Source of the DNA: UBA11524 sp051886675
GTDB taxonomy: Bacteria; Bacillota; Clostridia; Christensenellales; Aristaeellaceae
Assembly (NCBI GenBank): GCA_051886675.1
Contig: JBJEYH010000149.1
Coordinates: 1-64,000, forward strand
Direction of reading: 5' to 3'
Length of the DNA: 64,000 nucleotides
Shown here: positions 25,518 through 33,984 of the stretch, piece after piece
Layout: each line of letters opens with the position of its first letter
Position numbering within the stretch: the stretch's first letter is position 1
Translations under genes and position numbers: made by a program
The notes under the pieces: generated by a model
What the model saw: only the letters and a program-made list of their open reading frames with translations
What the model was told of the DNA's origin: nothing
Databases searched by the model: none

Positions 25518-27959
25518 TTACTCCACGATGCTGATGGTCTGGCTCAGGTCGCCCACGGTGATGATATGCTCGCCGGGCTCGCTGATGGTCAGCTCCATCT
25601 CCACCACGCGCCAGCTGCCGCCGTTGACAGCCATGATCTTTTCGCCGATCACCTCGCCGTCGCAGGTGGCGGTCACGGTGGTCATGCCGTCGGCGCCGTT
25701 GTTCCACAGCAGCGCGTAGGCGGTGAAGGGCTCGCCCGCCCGGGTTTCCACCACCGACTGGTAGCTGATGCTGGTGGAGCCGTTGGATTCCGTTTCCACC
25801 TCATGGGTCACGCGGGGCAGCACCAGGGTGTCATAGGCAAAGGACGCCGCCTCGCCATAGCGCATGCCGTAGCGGTACTGCAGGAGCGGATCGCCCCAGT
25901 TGTTGGGCACGGTGTTGTTTTCGGAGGTTTTCATGGTCGCCAGGAGCATCATGCGCACCCACTGGTTCGCGCCCTGATCGCCGGCCAGATCCTTCCACTG
26001 GCTGTCGTCCATGACGGTGTCGCGGGGCAGCTCCTTGACCACCATGCCTGCGGGCTCCGCATCGCCGAAGAGCAGCCTGGCCAGCATGACGGGCTCGGTG
26101 GTGGTGATGAAGCCGCTGGCGCCGGTGCCGTGGTCAGCGCCGCGGCTGAAGGTCAGCGCCAGCACCGCGTCGCCGCGCTCCAGCAGGTAGGTGGTGGGAT
26201 CCACCGTGTTGGCGATGATGACCAGCTTCTTGCCGGCATCCTTCGCGTCCTCAATGATCAGCTCCGCCGCGTCGTTGATCTGCGTGCAGTCGGCGACGAC
26301 CACGTCGGCATCCTCAATATTCTCCACCAGCTCGGCGTATTCGGGCAGGGCCTTCCTGTAGCCCTCCAGGGTGATGGCCGAGGCGGTGGAATCAATGTAG
26401 AGCTTCACGCCCGGGGTCAGGGGCAGGAGATTCCCGTCGTTCTTGACCAGAATCGCCGACTCCGCCTGCAGCTGACGCTCCAGCGCCACCACCTCGGGAT
26501 TGCGGGCCGCCATCAGGGATTCGGTGTCGGTGATCTCCCAGGCGGAGGCGATGTATTCCGCCGATGCCGCCAGCGCCAGCGCTTCCTCCGCGTCGGAGTA
26601 GGGATTCTCGAACAGACCCAGCTCAAACTTGTCCTTCAGGATGCGATGGCAGGTTTCGTAGCAGCGCTCCTCGGAGATCAGCCCCTGGCGCAGCGCCTCG
26701 TTGATGCCCTCGCGGCTGGCCTGACCGCCATGACCGTCGCTCTCGTAGTCGCAGGCGAAGGCGCCGATCTGATCCATGCCGTTGTTGATGACAAAGGCGT
26801 ACCGCTCGGGGATGGTCAGGCTCATGATGTCGATGCCGTCCACGGTCACGCCCTGGGAGTTGCTGTCGCCCTGGTCGCCCCAGTCGGACACGACGATGCC
26901 GTCATACCCCAGGGTGTTGCGCAGGTAGTCCATGGTCTCCTTGTCGTAGTCCACATGCACGGTGTTGCTCAGGCCGGTGCCGTAGCCGTTGGTCATCACC
27001 CACTTGGGATTCGCCTCCAGGGCGATGGCCCAGGCGGTCATCCAGTTGTCCACGGTCTGGGCGTCGCTGCGGGCGTTCTGGAAGGACGAATCGCCGCCGC
27101 GGGCAATGAAGTGCTTCATGCACGCCTCGGTGCCGCCCTCCACCTGGATGGCCTCCACCTCGGCCCGGGTCATGCTGCCGGCGTACTCAGGATCCTCGCC
27201 GTTCCAGCTGCCCAGCTCCTGGCTGTAGGGATGCAGCACCACATGGATGCCCACCGCCCGGCTCTCCAGGGAGTAGATCGTCCACAGCTGCTCGGCCAGC
27301 TCCAGATCGTTGGCCGCGCCAAAGGCGTCGTGGGCCGTGTCGATCATGCCGCCCCAGGCGTTGTACTGCCGGTCGTTGGAGATGACCACCGGAATGCCCA
27401 GGCGCGTGTCCTCGGCAATGGCCTGCATGGCGTTGTGGTAGGTCACCTGCTGCTCGGGGGTGCCGTTGGTGTTGTCCAGGTGGGTGGTCAGCTGCAGCTC
27501 GTTGATGTAGTACCACATGGACTTGGAGGCAAAGGTGGCGTTCTCATCCGGCACGGTGCTCTCCGTGGAGAACATGTAGCGGCTGTCCGCAAAGTCCACG
27601 CCCTGGGGATTGCCGCAGGTGTTCACGTGGTAGAACAGGCCGGCCCTTTCCTCCAGGGTCATCTGGTCGTACAGGTCGCGGACGCGCTCGTCCACATCCG
27701 CGCGCCAGTCCTCGTAGGTGTCCAGGACGCCGTTGCCGTTCAGATCCTTGAACTGCAGCCCGTCCACGGTCAGAATGTCCGTCACGCCCGCCAGGTAGCC
27801 CAGCTCCGCCTGGGTATCCGTCCCGGGGATGATGGTGATGGCCGCGTTCACCTGCTCGTAGCTGGTGAAGCGCGCCTGCGCAGGCTCCTCCGCGTACGCG
27901 GGCAGCCCCAGACAGCCAATGAGCATGACTGCCGCCAGAAACAGTGATAGTTTCCGCAT
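25518..27959 (-). CDS. Secreted glycoside hydrolase family 3 protein (GH3 II)
   Basis: 813 residues. Signal peptide MRKLSLFLAAVMLIGC has a lipobox (LIGC, Cys16), but an AYA cleavage site also follows, so lipid anchoring is likely rather than certain. EF-hand-like loop DLNGNGVLDTYEDWR, GH3 barrel with nucleophile Asp359 (GIVVSDW) and KHFIARGGDS, sandwich domain, CARDB-like C-terminus (GEPFTAYALLWNNGADG). The same architecture and motifs as GH3 (I) imply an old duplication. AAAGGAAG precedes the ATG. Four recurring 15-bp elements lie upstream. A beta-glycosidase role outside the membrane is expected. Confidence 0.92.
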   Translation of the reverse strand: MRKLSLFLAAVMLIGCLGLPAYAEEPAQARFTSYEQVNAAITIIPGTDTQAELGYLAGVTDILTVDGLQFKDLNGNGVLDTYEDWRADVDERVRDLYDQMTLEERAGLFYHVNTCGNPQGVDFADSRYMFSTESTVPDENATFASKSMWYYINELQLTTHLDNTNGTPEQQVTYHNAMQAIAEDTRLGIPVVISNDRQYNAWGGMIDTAHDAFGAANDLELAEQLWTIYSLESRAVGIHVVLHPYSQELGSWNGEDPEYAGSMTRAEVEAIQVEGGTEACMKHFIARGGDSSFQNARSDAQTVDNWMTAWAIALEANPKWVMTNGYGTGLSNTVHVDYDKETMDYLRNTLGYDGIVVSDWGDQGDSNSQGVTVDGIDIMSLTIPERYAFVINNGMDQIGAFACDYESDGHGGQASREGINEALRQGLISEERCYETCHRILKDKFELGLFENPYSDAEEALALAASAEYIASAWEITDTESLMAARNPEVVALERQLQAESAILVKNDGNLLPLTPGVKLYIDSTASAITLEGYRKALPEYAELVENIEDADVVVADCTQINDAAELIIEDAKDAGKKLVIIANTVDPTTYLLERGDAVLALTFSRGADHGTGASGFITTTEPVMLARLLFGDAEPAGMVVKELPRDTVMDDSQWKDLAGDQGANQWVRMMLLATMKTSENNTVPNNWGDPLLQYRYGMRYGEAASFAYDTLVLPRVTHEVETESNGSTSISYQSVVETRAGEPFTAYALLWNNGADGMTTVTATCDGEVIGEKIMAVNGGSWRVVEMELTISEPGEHIITVGDLSQTISIVE

Positions 27960-28036
27960 GGTTCATCTTCCTTTCTGTATTGCAGAGCGTTCCGCTCCCT
28001 GCCCAACAGCTTACATGTTCCCGCTGCTCCGGGAGG

Positions 28037-28125
28037 TGGCAAATCCTGCACAGGCCCGTTGAAAATTCGGCAGCTGCGCGTGCTGTCTGGCAAAATCCAG
28101 CCCCGATACCGGAAAAATCAGGCAT
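28037..28125. promoter_or_regulatory. Two pairs of 22-bp-spaced regulator half-sites upstream of GH3 (II)
   Basis: Plus strand: TGGCAAATCCTGCAC (28037) and TTGAAAATTCGGCAG (28059); GGCAAAATCCAGCCC (28089) and GGAAAAATCAGGCAT (28111). Each pair is spaced exactly 22 bases. A possible minus-strand -10 (TAAGCT) lies at 28008-28013. Confidence 0.6.
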
Positions 28126-28251
28126 GCCCCCGGGCTGGGCAATCGCCGGTGAGGGCCATCTGCTTTTCGCCCGGCGGCGTACCGCGCAGACCCGCACGGT
28201 TTCCGCACCGTCGGCCTGCCGGTGAACGCAGGGCCGCTTGAACGCCATGGT

Positions 28252-28293
28252 TCACGCCATCACCAGGGCCCGCCGCAGGGACAGTTTCCGCAT
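28252..28293 (-). pseudogene. Remnant of a GH3-type gene start
   Basis: Reads MRKLSLRRALVMA then stop, and shares GAACCATGCGGAAACT with the start of GH3 (II). It looks like a duplicated start-codon region, non-functional. The rest of 28126-28338 shows no gene. Confidence 0.3.
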
Positions 28294-28338
28294 GGTTCTG
28301 CCGCATCCGGGGCATTCCGGCAGATCCGCGCTTCCTCC

Positions 28339-28374
28339 GGAAAAAAATCAGGCAAGCCCGCAGGCCTGCCTGAT
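28339..28374 (-). terminator. Terminator of the CBM9-like gene (I)
   Basis: Minus strand: ATCAGGCA (28367-28374) pairs with TGCCTGAT (28347-28354), followed by TTTTTTCC. Confidence 0.85.
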
Positions 28375-28390
28375 CCATGTGCATGCTTTT

Positions 28391-29176
28391 TTATTCCGCC
28401 AGGGTCACCGTGCCCCACAGCCCGGGATTGACGCTGATCTTCTGGCTGCCTGTCCAGGCCAGCTGGGGAATGTACTCCGTGCCGGGGCAGGGATAGCTGA
28501 TATCCGTGATGGCGAAGTCGCACAGCAGGGTATCGCCCGCGGCGGGGGTGTAGACCGGAATCTTGTTGTTGGAGAAGCAGGCCCAGGGGATCACGGCCTC
28601 CCAGACAAAGCCCGTGGCCGTCATCTGAATGGCGCAGGTGTAGCCCTCCAGCACGTTTTCGCCGCCGTCCATGCCCACGGATACAAACCGCTGCCGATTG
28701 TCCTTGGGCACCATGGAGCGATCCACCGCCGTATCCCAGTAGCCCTCGTCCATGATGAAGTACACCATGAAGTCGTTGGTGCCGTATTCCTGCCGGTCGG
28801 GATCGGCCGTGGGATCGGTGGAGATGAACAGCATCAGGTTGTCCTCGCCGTCCACGGGCAGCATCTCGATGGCGCCAAGGGGCGTGTCCTCGGTCACGTC
28901 AGCGGCCATGTACAGGTTATCCTCATCCCAGGCCAGGTAGAAGGTGGCCGAGCAGTCGTTGGGGCCCTGCCAGAACACCGCGTCCCGGATAATCTGCGCG
29001 GCATCCGCCACCACAGCGGGACTGTCCAGGTTCCACTCCTCCAGGCTGCCGTCGATGACAACGCCCTCCGCCCTGTGGGCGGTGATGCCCGGGCGGACGG
29101 TTTCCTCCGCCAGCACGGGAACGGCCAGCAGCATGACAGCCGCGATTCCTGCCAGCAACCTCATCCAATTCTTCAT
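28391..29176 (-). CDS. Secreted CBM9-like carbohydrate-binding protein (I)
   Basis: 261 residues. Signal peptide MKNWMRLLAGIAAVMLLAVPVLA. The rest is a single CBM9/DOMON-like beta sandwich: VVIDGSLEEW, DCSATFYLAWDEDNLYMAADVTEDTP, DNLMLFISTDP and VWEAVIPW. Such modules bind reducing ends of xylan or cellulose when attached to enzymes; here the module is the entire protein. It may present sugars to enzymes or to the importer, or sense them. AAAGGAG precedes the ATG. It has its own promoter and terminator and a paralogue heads the importer operon at 46777-47589. Confidence 0.82.
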   Translation of the reverse strand: MKNWMRLLAGIAAVMLLAVPVLAEETVRPGITAHRAEGVVIDGSLEEWNLDSPAVVADAAQIIRDAVFWQGPNDCSATFYLAWDEDNLYMAADVTEDTPLGAIEMLPVDGEDNLMLFISTDPTADPDRQEYGTNDFMVYFIMDEGYWDTAVDRSMVPKDNRQRFVSVGMDGGENVLEGYTCAIQMTATGFVWEAVIPWACFSNNKIPVYTPAAGDTLLCDFAITDISYPCPGTEYIPQLAWTGSQKISVNPGLWGTVTLAE

Positions 29177-29218
29177 GATTGTCTGCTCCTTTCATCAGCG
29201 GATTGGTTCGTCTGAGCA

Positions 29219-29289
29219 AGTCTATCCTACCATTTTTTCCGGCGGGCAAAGCAGGAACTTCACACACACCCGCTGGGAAAATCCAATAC
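29219..29289 (-). promoter_or_regulatory. CBM9-like (I) promoter with 22-bp-spaced half-sites
   Basis: Minus-strand -10 TAGGAT (29224-29229) or TAGACT (29219-29224). Elements on the plus strand: AGGAACTTCACACAC (29253) and GGGAAAATCCAATAC (29275), 22 bases apart; the first abuts the -35 position. A third weak copy may start at 29231. Confidence 0.45.
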
Positions 29290-29294
29290 CCGCG

Positions 29295-30725
29295 TCAGTC
29301 CGTCAGGGAAAAGGCATCCGCCGCCCCGGAAAAATCCGCAGGCAGCTCCATCCCGTTGCCGACCCACACGCTGCCGCCCAGGGCGCCCGTCGCCTGAACG
29401 CTGCATCCCGCCCCGCCCGTGAAGCGGTTCCCGCTGAAACGACTGAAGCCGATGTCCCGCAGGTACAGCCCGCAGCAGCCGCTGCCCTCGAAGAGGTTGT
29501 CCGTCATGTCAAAGGACGCCTCCCCGTAGGCCATCACGGCCACCCAGTTGTCCCGCAGGATATTGCTCACGAAGGCCGTGGGCGTGGCGTCCAGGCGCAC
29601 GCCGCAGACCGTGCAGCCCTCGGCGGTGCAGCCGCGCATCAGCACATGACCCTCCTTCTGCAGGTTGAAGCCGTTTTCGCAGGCCGCGGCCACGCAGCCG
29701 GTCAGGGTGTTGCCGCTGCCCGCCGCCATGAAGTACCCCTGGCCCGTGCCGGTGACGCGGCAGTCCGTCATGACGCTGTCCTCCACCATGGAGAAAAACA
29801 GCCCCTGATCGCAGTTCACCGCCGTGCAGTCCCTGAGCAGCATGGCCCGGCTGGCGCGGATATCCAGCCCGTGATTGGTCTCCTCGGCCGAGCAGCCCGT
29901 CAGCGTTCCGCCGTCGCATTTGGCCACGTAGATGCCGAACACCCCGCAGCGATCCGCCCGGCACCCCTCGAGGGTGATGTGCCGGTTGTAGGTCAGCACC
30001 ATGCCCATGGAGCCGTCCGACACGTCCACGCCCCGGGCGGTGACCTCCCCGCATCCGCAGCAGATGACCTGCCCCGCATCCGCCGGCACGGTCACGGCGT
30101 CCTGCGATACCGCATAGAACAGCGGCCTTCCGTTGACGGTGCAGCCCTCAATGGTGTGGGAGGTGAAGTACGCCGGATCCTCGCCCACCTCGAACAGGCC
30201 GGTCAGGACCGGCTTGCCACTGCTGCTCCCGCTCAGCGGCGGCCCCGCCAGGGATACCCCGCAGCCGGTGAAGGCGCAGTTCCGCAGGGTCATGCCATAA
30301 ACGCCCCCGCACCACATGCCGCAGGAGGAGGTTCGCCACGCCGCATCGGCCAGGGAAAGGGCGCAGTCCTCCACGGTCAGGCCGCTGCCGACGGCATGGA
30401 TCCCCGTGCGCCGGAAGCGGATGTCCAGCCCCTGCAGCGTCACGCCCTCCGCCTCGATCCGCAGCGCCGCCTGGAACGCCGGCGCGTCAATGACCGGATG
30501 CGCCCCCTGCGCGGCACGGATGGTCACCGCCCTGCCGACCGTCAGCGGAAACACCTCCCCGGGCTCGGCGTACACGCCGTCCGCCAGCTCGATCACATCT
30601 CCGTCCGCGCACAGGGCCAGCGCCTCCGTCAGCGTCAGCCCCTCCGGCGACGCGCTCAGTGTTTCCGCGCCCGCCGCCAGGGGCATCAGCCACAGCAGCA
30701 GCGCGATCCAGATCAGCTTCCTCAT
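29295..30725 (-). CDS. Secreted right-handed parallel beta-helix protein
   Basis: 476 residues. Signal peptide MRKLIWIALLLWLMPLAAGA, then PbH1-type coils throughout: ITLEGCRADRCGVFGIYVAK, ALLRDCTAVN-like and TLTGC repeats every 21-25 residues, as in NosD, pectate-lyase and carbohydrate-esterase helices. Many coils carry a Cys at the equivalent turn, an unusual cysteine ladder. No catalytic signature is recognised, so polysaccharide lyase, hydrolase or adhesin roles all remain open. GGGGAGG precedes the ATG at 30725; the further upstream ATG has no ribosome site. A TATGCT at 30773-30778 could be the minus-strand -10. Confidence 0.8.
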   Translation of the reverse strand: MRKLIWIALLLWLMPLAAGAETLSASPEGLTLTEALALCADGDVIELADGVYAEPGEVFPLTVGRAVTIRAAQGAHPVIDAPAFQAALRIEAEGVTLQGLDIRFRRTGIHAVGSGLTVEDCALSLADAAWRTSSCGMWCGGVYGMTLRNCAFTGCGVSLAGPPLSGSSSGKPVLTGLFEVGEDPAYFTSHTIEGCTVNGRPLFYAVSQDAVTVPADAGQVICCGCGEVTARGVDVSDGSMGMVLTYNRHITLEGCRADRCGVFGIYVAKCDGGTLTGCSAEETNHGLDIRASRAMLLRDCTAVNCDQGLFFSMVEDSVMTDCRVTGTGQGYFMAAGSGNTLTGCVAAACENGFNLQKEGHVLMRGCTAEGCTVCGVRLDATPTAFVSNILRDNWVAVMAYGEASFDMTDNLFEGSGCCGLYLRDIGFSRFSGNRFTGGAGCSVQATGALGGSVWVGNGMELPADFSGAADAFSLTD

Positions 30726-30852
30726 GGGTGCATCCTCCCCGCCTCGTCGCATACCGACAGATCCACGGCTACAGCATAGCACAGCCAGCCCGTCCCCGCG
30801 GCAGCACAATCCGGCCGCCGGCGGGTGAAAACCGCGCCTCCCGCCCCCGCCT

Positions 30853-30922
30853 GGCAGAATCCGGCACTCGGAACCGTAAAATCCGGCAATGTGCTGAATT
30901 TTCCAGGCCGGTATGCTATACT
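30853..30922 (+). promoter_or_regulatory. Response-regulator promoter with 22-bp-spaced half-sites
   Basis: GGCAGAATCCGGCAC (30853) and CGTAAAATCCGGCAA (30875) are 22 bases apart, the second ending next to a weak -35 (CTGAAT, 30894-30899), with -10 TATACT at 30917-30922. A weaker pair may lie at 30803 and 30825. The position suits an activator contacting RNA polymerase, i.e. autoregulation. Confidence 0.6.
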
Positions 30923-30949
30923 GACAGCGAGAGGAACGGAGGGAAGCCC

Positions 30950-32416
30950 ATGTACCGCGTACTGATTGTGGATGACGAGATGCCTGCCCTGCGCTTTGTG
31001 CGCAGCATCATCGAACAGTTTGCCAAGGGGTTTCAGGTTGCCTGCACCGCCGCCAGCGGCGAGCAGGGCCTGGCCTACCTGCAGAAGCACAATGTGGAGC
31101 TGCTCATCACCGATATCAGCATGCACGGCATGAACGGCATCGAGCTGGCCCGCGCCGCCCGCGCCCTGCAGCCCAGCATCCATATCGTGATCATCAGCGG
31201 CTACGGCGAGTTCGAGTACGCCCAGGACGCCATTCAGGCCGGGGTGGACGATTATCTGCTCAAGCCCGTGAGCATCACCAAAATGACCGATATCCTCAAG
31301 GCCCTGGAGAAAAAGCTCGATACCGAAAATTCGGACATGGCGGCCTCCGTGCTGCCGGCCCTGGCCTGCGGACAGCCCTATTCCGCCGGGAACGCCGCGC
31401 AGCTCTACCAGGGCAAGAGCTTCCGCTTCGCGCTGATCCGCTGGGGCAACCTGGACATGACCCTGCCCCGGCATCTGGGCGCCAGCGCGCTGGTGCTTCC
31501 CCGGGACGAGTACTTCCAGGTGCTGCGCGGCCGGGACGATGACGAGCGCGTGCTGATCGCCCCCGACGGCCCCATGGACGAATACCTGACCCATCTGAGC
31601 GTCTACATGACCAAGCCCGGCAGCCTGAACACCTGGACGGCCATTTACACCCCCGCCGTGCGGGACATCACGGCGCTGCCCGCGTTCATCGAGTGGGCGC
31701 TGACGCTGCTGTACCGCAGGACGGTCATCGGCAAGCATCAGATTCTGCCCTATACGGGGGAGGCGGCGTCGGAGAATCACATGCGCCTGCCCGTGGCGGA
31801 GCTCAAGCAGCTGGCGTTCTTCATCAACACCGGGAAGCTGCGGCTCATCAAGGACTACTTTGTGTCCCTGGCCACCGCCTGGGAAAGGGAGCAGACGCCC
31901 CAGCGGCAGGTGTGGCACATGGGACGGCAGCTGATCCATCAGGTCGCGGGGGTCTATCAGCCCGTGGGCAACCGTCTGGAGGAAACCCTGGCGGAGTTCA
32001 ACGACCTGATCCGCTGCGCCGCCTCCTATGGCGATCTGGTGGCGGGCATGTACGCCATGCTGTTTGACAACGGCAGCGTCAGGGATCGCAAGCTGTCCAC
32101 CCAGGAGCTGTACGACTACGCCGTGCAGTACGTGCAGGAAAACTACGCCCAGCCCCTGAGCATGCAGAGCGTCTGCGATGAAATCGGCATCTCCCAGACC
32201 TACCTGAGCCGTCTGTTCCGCAAGTACAGCGACACCACCTTCAACGCCTACCTGACCCGCTGCCGGATGGAAGCCGCCATGAAGCTCCTGCGGGAAAAGC
32301 CCGATCTGCTCCTGCGGGACGTGGCCGCCTGCGTGGGCTATGACGATTCCAGCTACTTCACCAAGGTGTTCCACAAGTACACCGGGCAGACGCCCTCGCA
32401 GTTCACCGCGGGCTGA
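30950..32416 (+). CDS. YesN-type response regulator (REC + AraC HTH)
   Basis: 488 residues. Receiver domain 1-120 with acidic DDE (8-10), phosphoacceptor Asp55 (LLITDISMHG), and Lys105 (DDYLLKP). A middle region without a recognised domain follows, then an AraC DNA-binding domain (YVQENYAQPLSMQSVCDEIG, GYDDSSYFTKVFHKYTGQTP). The partner is most likely the YesM-type kinase at 47843-49639. Such pairs switch on secreted glycosidases and sugar importers. CGGAGGG precedes the ATG. The upstream half-sites suggest it activates its own gene and the surrounding GH3, CBM9 and GH43 units. Confidence 0.93.
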   Translation: MYRVLIVDDEMPALRFVRSIIEQFAKGFQVACTAASGEQGLAYLQKHNVELLITDISMHGMNGIELARAARALQPSIHIVIISGYGEFEYAQDAIQAGVDDYLLKPVSITKMTDILKALEKKLDTENSDMAASVLPALACGQPYSAGNAAQLYQGKSFRFALIRWGNLDMTLPRHLGASALVLPRDEYFQVLRGRDDDERVLIAPDGPMDEYLTHLSVYMTKPGSLNTWTAIYTPAVRDITALPAFIEWALTLLYRRTVIGKHQILPYTGEAASENHMRLPVAELKQLAFFINTGKLRLIKDYFVSLATAWEREQTPQRQVWHMGRQLIHQVAGVYQPVGNRLEETLAEFNDLIRCAASYGDLVAGMYAMLFDNGSVRDRKLSTQELYDYAVQYVQENYAQPLSMQSVCDEIGISQTYLSRLFRKYSDTTFNAYLTRCRMEAAMKLLREKPDLLLRDVAACVGYDDSSYFTKVFHKYTGQTPSQFTAG

Positions 32417-32431
32417 CGGCGTCCGCAGCGG

Positions 32432-32465
32432 AAAAAGCGTCCCTCCCGTTGGGGGGACGCTTTTT
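32432..32465. terminator. Bidirectional terminator
   Basis: AAAAAGCGTCCC (32432-32443) pairs with GGGACGCTTTTT (32454-32465). It serves both the response regulator and the convergent dlt-like operon. Confidence 0.9.
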
Positions 32466-32475
32466 CGTGCCGGCG

Positions 32476-33984
32476 TTACCGCATCATCTGCCGCAGCCGC
32501 TGCCGGTCAATTTTCATGCTGGCGGTATGGGGCATGGCCTCCAGACGCACGTACCGGTCGGGCAGCATGTAGCGGGCCAGGCGTTCCTTCAGGCCGGCCC
32601 GGAGCTGCTTTTCGTCCAGCTCGCCGGAGAAGAAGCACCAGATCCTGTCCTGCTCCCGGTCGAACATGACGCAGCCCTCCTGCCAGCCGGGCAGCGCCCG
32701 GAGCGCGGCCTCCACCTCGCCCAGCTCCATCCGGTAGCCCATGTGCTTGATCTGGCTGTCCCTGCGGCCCAGCACCATCAGCTGGCCGTCCGGCTGAAGA
32801 TAGCCCATGTCGCCGCAGCGGTAGAACCGCTCCAGCCACCCCCGGTTCAGCGGATCCGTCACCCAGGCGCTGCGCGTCCGCTCCGGATCCCGGTGGTAGC
32901 CGCAGGACAGCATCGGGCTGGAGACCAGCATTTCCCCCGGCTCGCCCGGCGGAACCTCATGGCCGTCCTCATCCACAAACAGGATATGGACGATCGGAAA
33001 CGGCCTGCCCACCGGCAGCCTGTCGCCGGCCTGATGATGCCCGGCCACCCTGCCCACCGCCACGGAGAACATCTCGGTGCTGCCGTAGAAGTGCCACCAG
33101 TCCGCGTTGGGCGTGGCGTCCATCCAGGCTTTCAGCGGCAGCCAGGGCATGGATTCGCCGCTCATGATGCCCCACTTCAGCGCGGGCACGGCCCCCGGCG
33201 TCAGCACCCCCGCGTTGACCACGCTGACAAAGCTGGAGGGCGTCATGCACAGCTCGCTGATGCGCTGCTCGTTCAGGCAGGCGATCATCCGCCTGGGGAA
33301 GGTCAGCACGCCGGAGGGCAGCAGATACGTCTTCGCCCCCAGCGCCACCGGCGGGAAAATGTCCAGAATGGAATTGGCGTAGAAAAAGGGCGACTGATTG
33401 CCGAACACCGTATCCTCGGTAAAGCCGTACATCGCGATGGTGGCCTCCAGCCAGTGGATGTAGCTGAAATGCGGCTGGATCGAGCCCTTGGGAATGCCCG
33501 TGGAGCCGGAGGTATACAGGATCGACATGGGATCGTACAGGCTGGCCTGACGGCGGATGGCCGCAAGGCGCGCGTCATCGGGCGCGGCGCGGAGGGCGTC
33601 GGCGTAATCCACCGCCGCAGGGCCCTCCAGCCCGCAGGCACCGAAGGCCCGGGCGCCCCGCTCGTCCATCAGCACGGCGGAGGGTTGCAGCAGCTTAAGC
33701 AGCAGCCTCAGCCGCTCGGGCGGCATGGCGATGTCCAGCGGCGCGTAGGCGCATCCCGCGTACAGCGTGCCGAATATGGCGGGAAGATTGCGGATGCTGC
33801 GGCTGTCCAGGAGCAGCGCCACCGGCGTGCGGGGCGCGGCCACGTTCGCCAGGCAGGAGCCGATGCGCCGCGCGCTCTCCCGCAGCGCGGCGTAGGTCAG
33901 ACGCTCCTGGTCGTCATAGAAGGCGAGGCTGTCGGGGACCCGGGCCACGGTGTCCTCCAGATAGTCCAGCATGTTGGCTTTCAC
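32476..33984 (-). CDS. AMP-forming adenylating ligase, DltA-like (second copy)
   Basis: 502 residues, ANL superfamily. Motifs: ATP loop SILYTSGSTGIPKGS, FYGSTE, FYRCGD, hinge GRRDSQIKHMGYRMELGEVE and the C-terminal Lys region (TASMKIDRQRL). The small stand-alone size matches DltA, which activates D-alanine and loads it on a carrier protein. Start GTG at 33984 overlaps the preceding stop (GTGA) and has AAGGAG about 10 bases upstream. Two such ligases in one operon with one carrier is unusual; this one may activate a different acid. Confidence 0.87.
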   Translation of the reverse strand: MKANMLDYLEDTVARVPDSLAFYDDQERLTYAALRESARRIGSCLANVAAPRTPVALLLDSRSIRNLPAIFGTLYAGCAYAPLDIAMPPERLRLLLKLLQPSAVLMDERGARAFGACGLEGPAAVDYADALRAAPDDARLAAIRRQASLYDPMSILYTSGSTGIPKGSIQPHFSYIHWLEATIAMYGFTEDTVFGNQSPFFYANSILDIFPPVALGAKTYLLPSGVLTFPRRMIACLNEQRISELCMTPSSFVSVVNAGVLTPGAVPALKWGIMSGESMPWLPLKAWMDATPNADWWHFYGSTEMFSVAVGRVAGHHQAGDRLPVGRPFPIVHILFVDEDGHEVPPGEPGEMLVSSPMLSCGYHRDPERTRSAWVTDPLNRGWLERFYRCGDMGYLQPDGQLMVLGRRDSQIKHMGYRMELGEVEAALRALPGWQEGCVMFDREQDRIWCFFSGELDEKQLRAGLKERLARYMLPDRYVRLEAMPHTASMKIDRQRLRQMMR

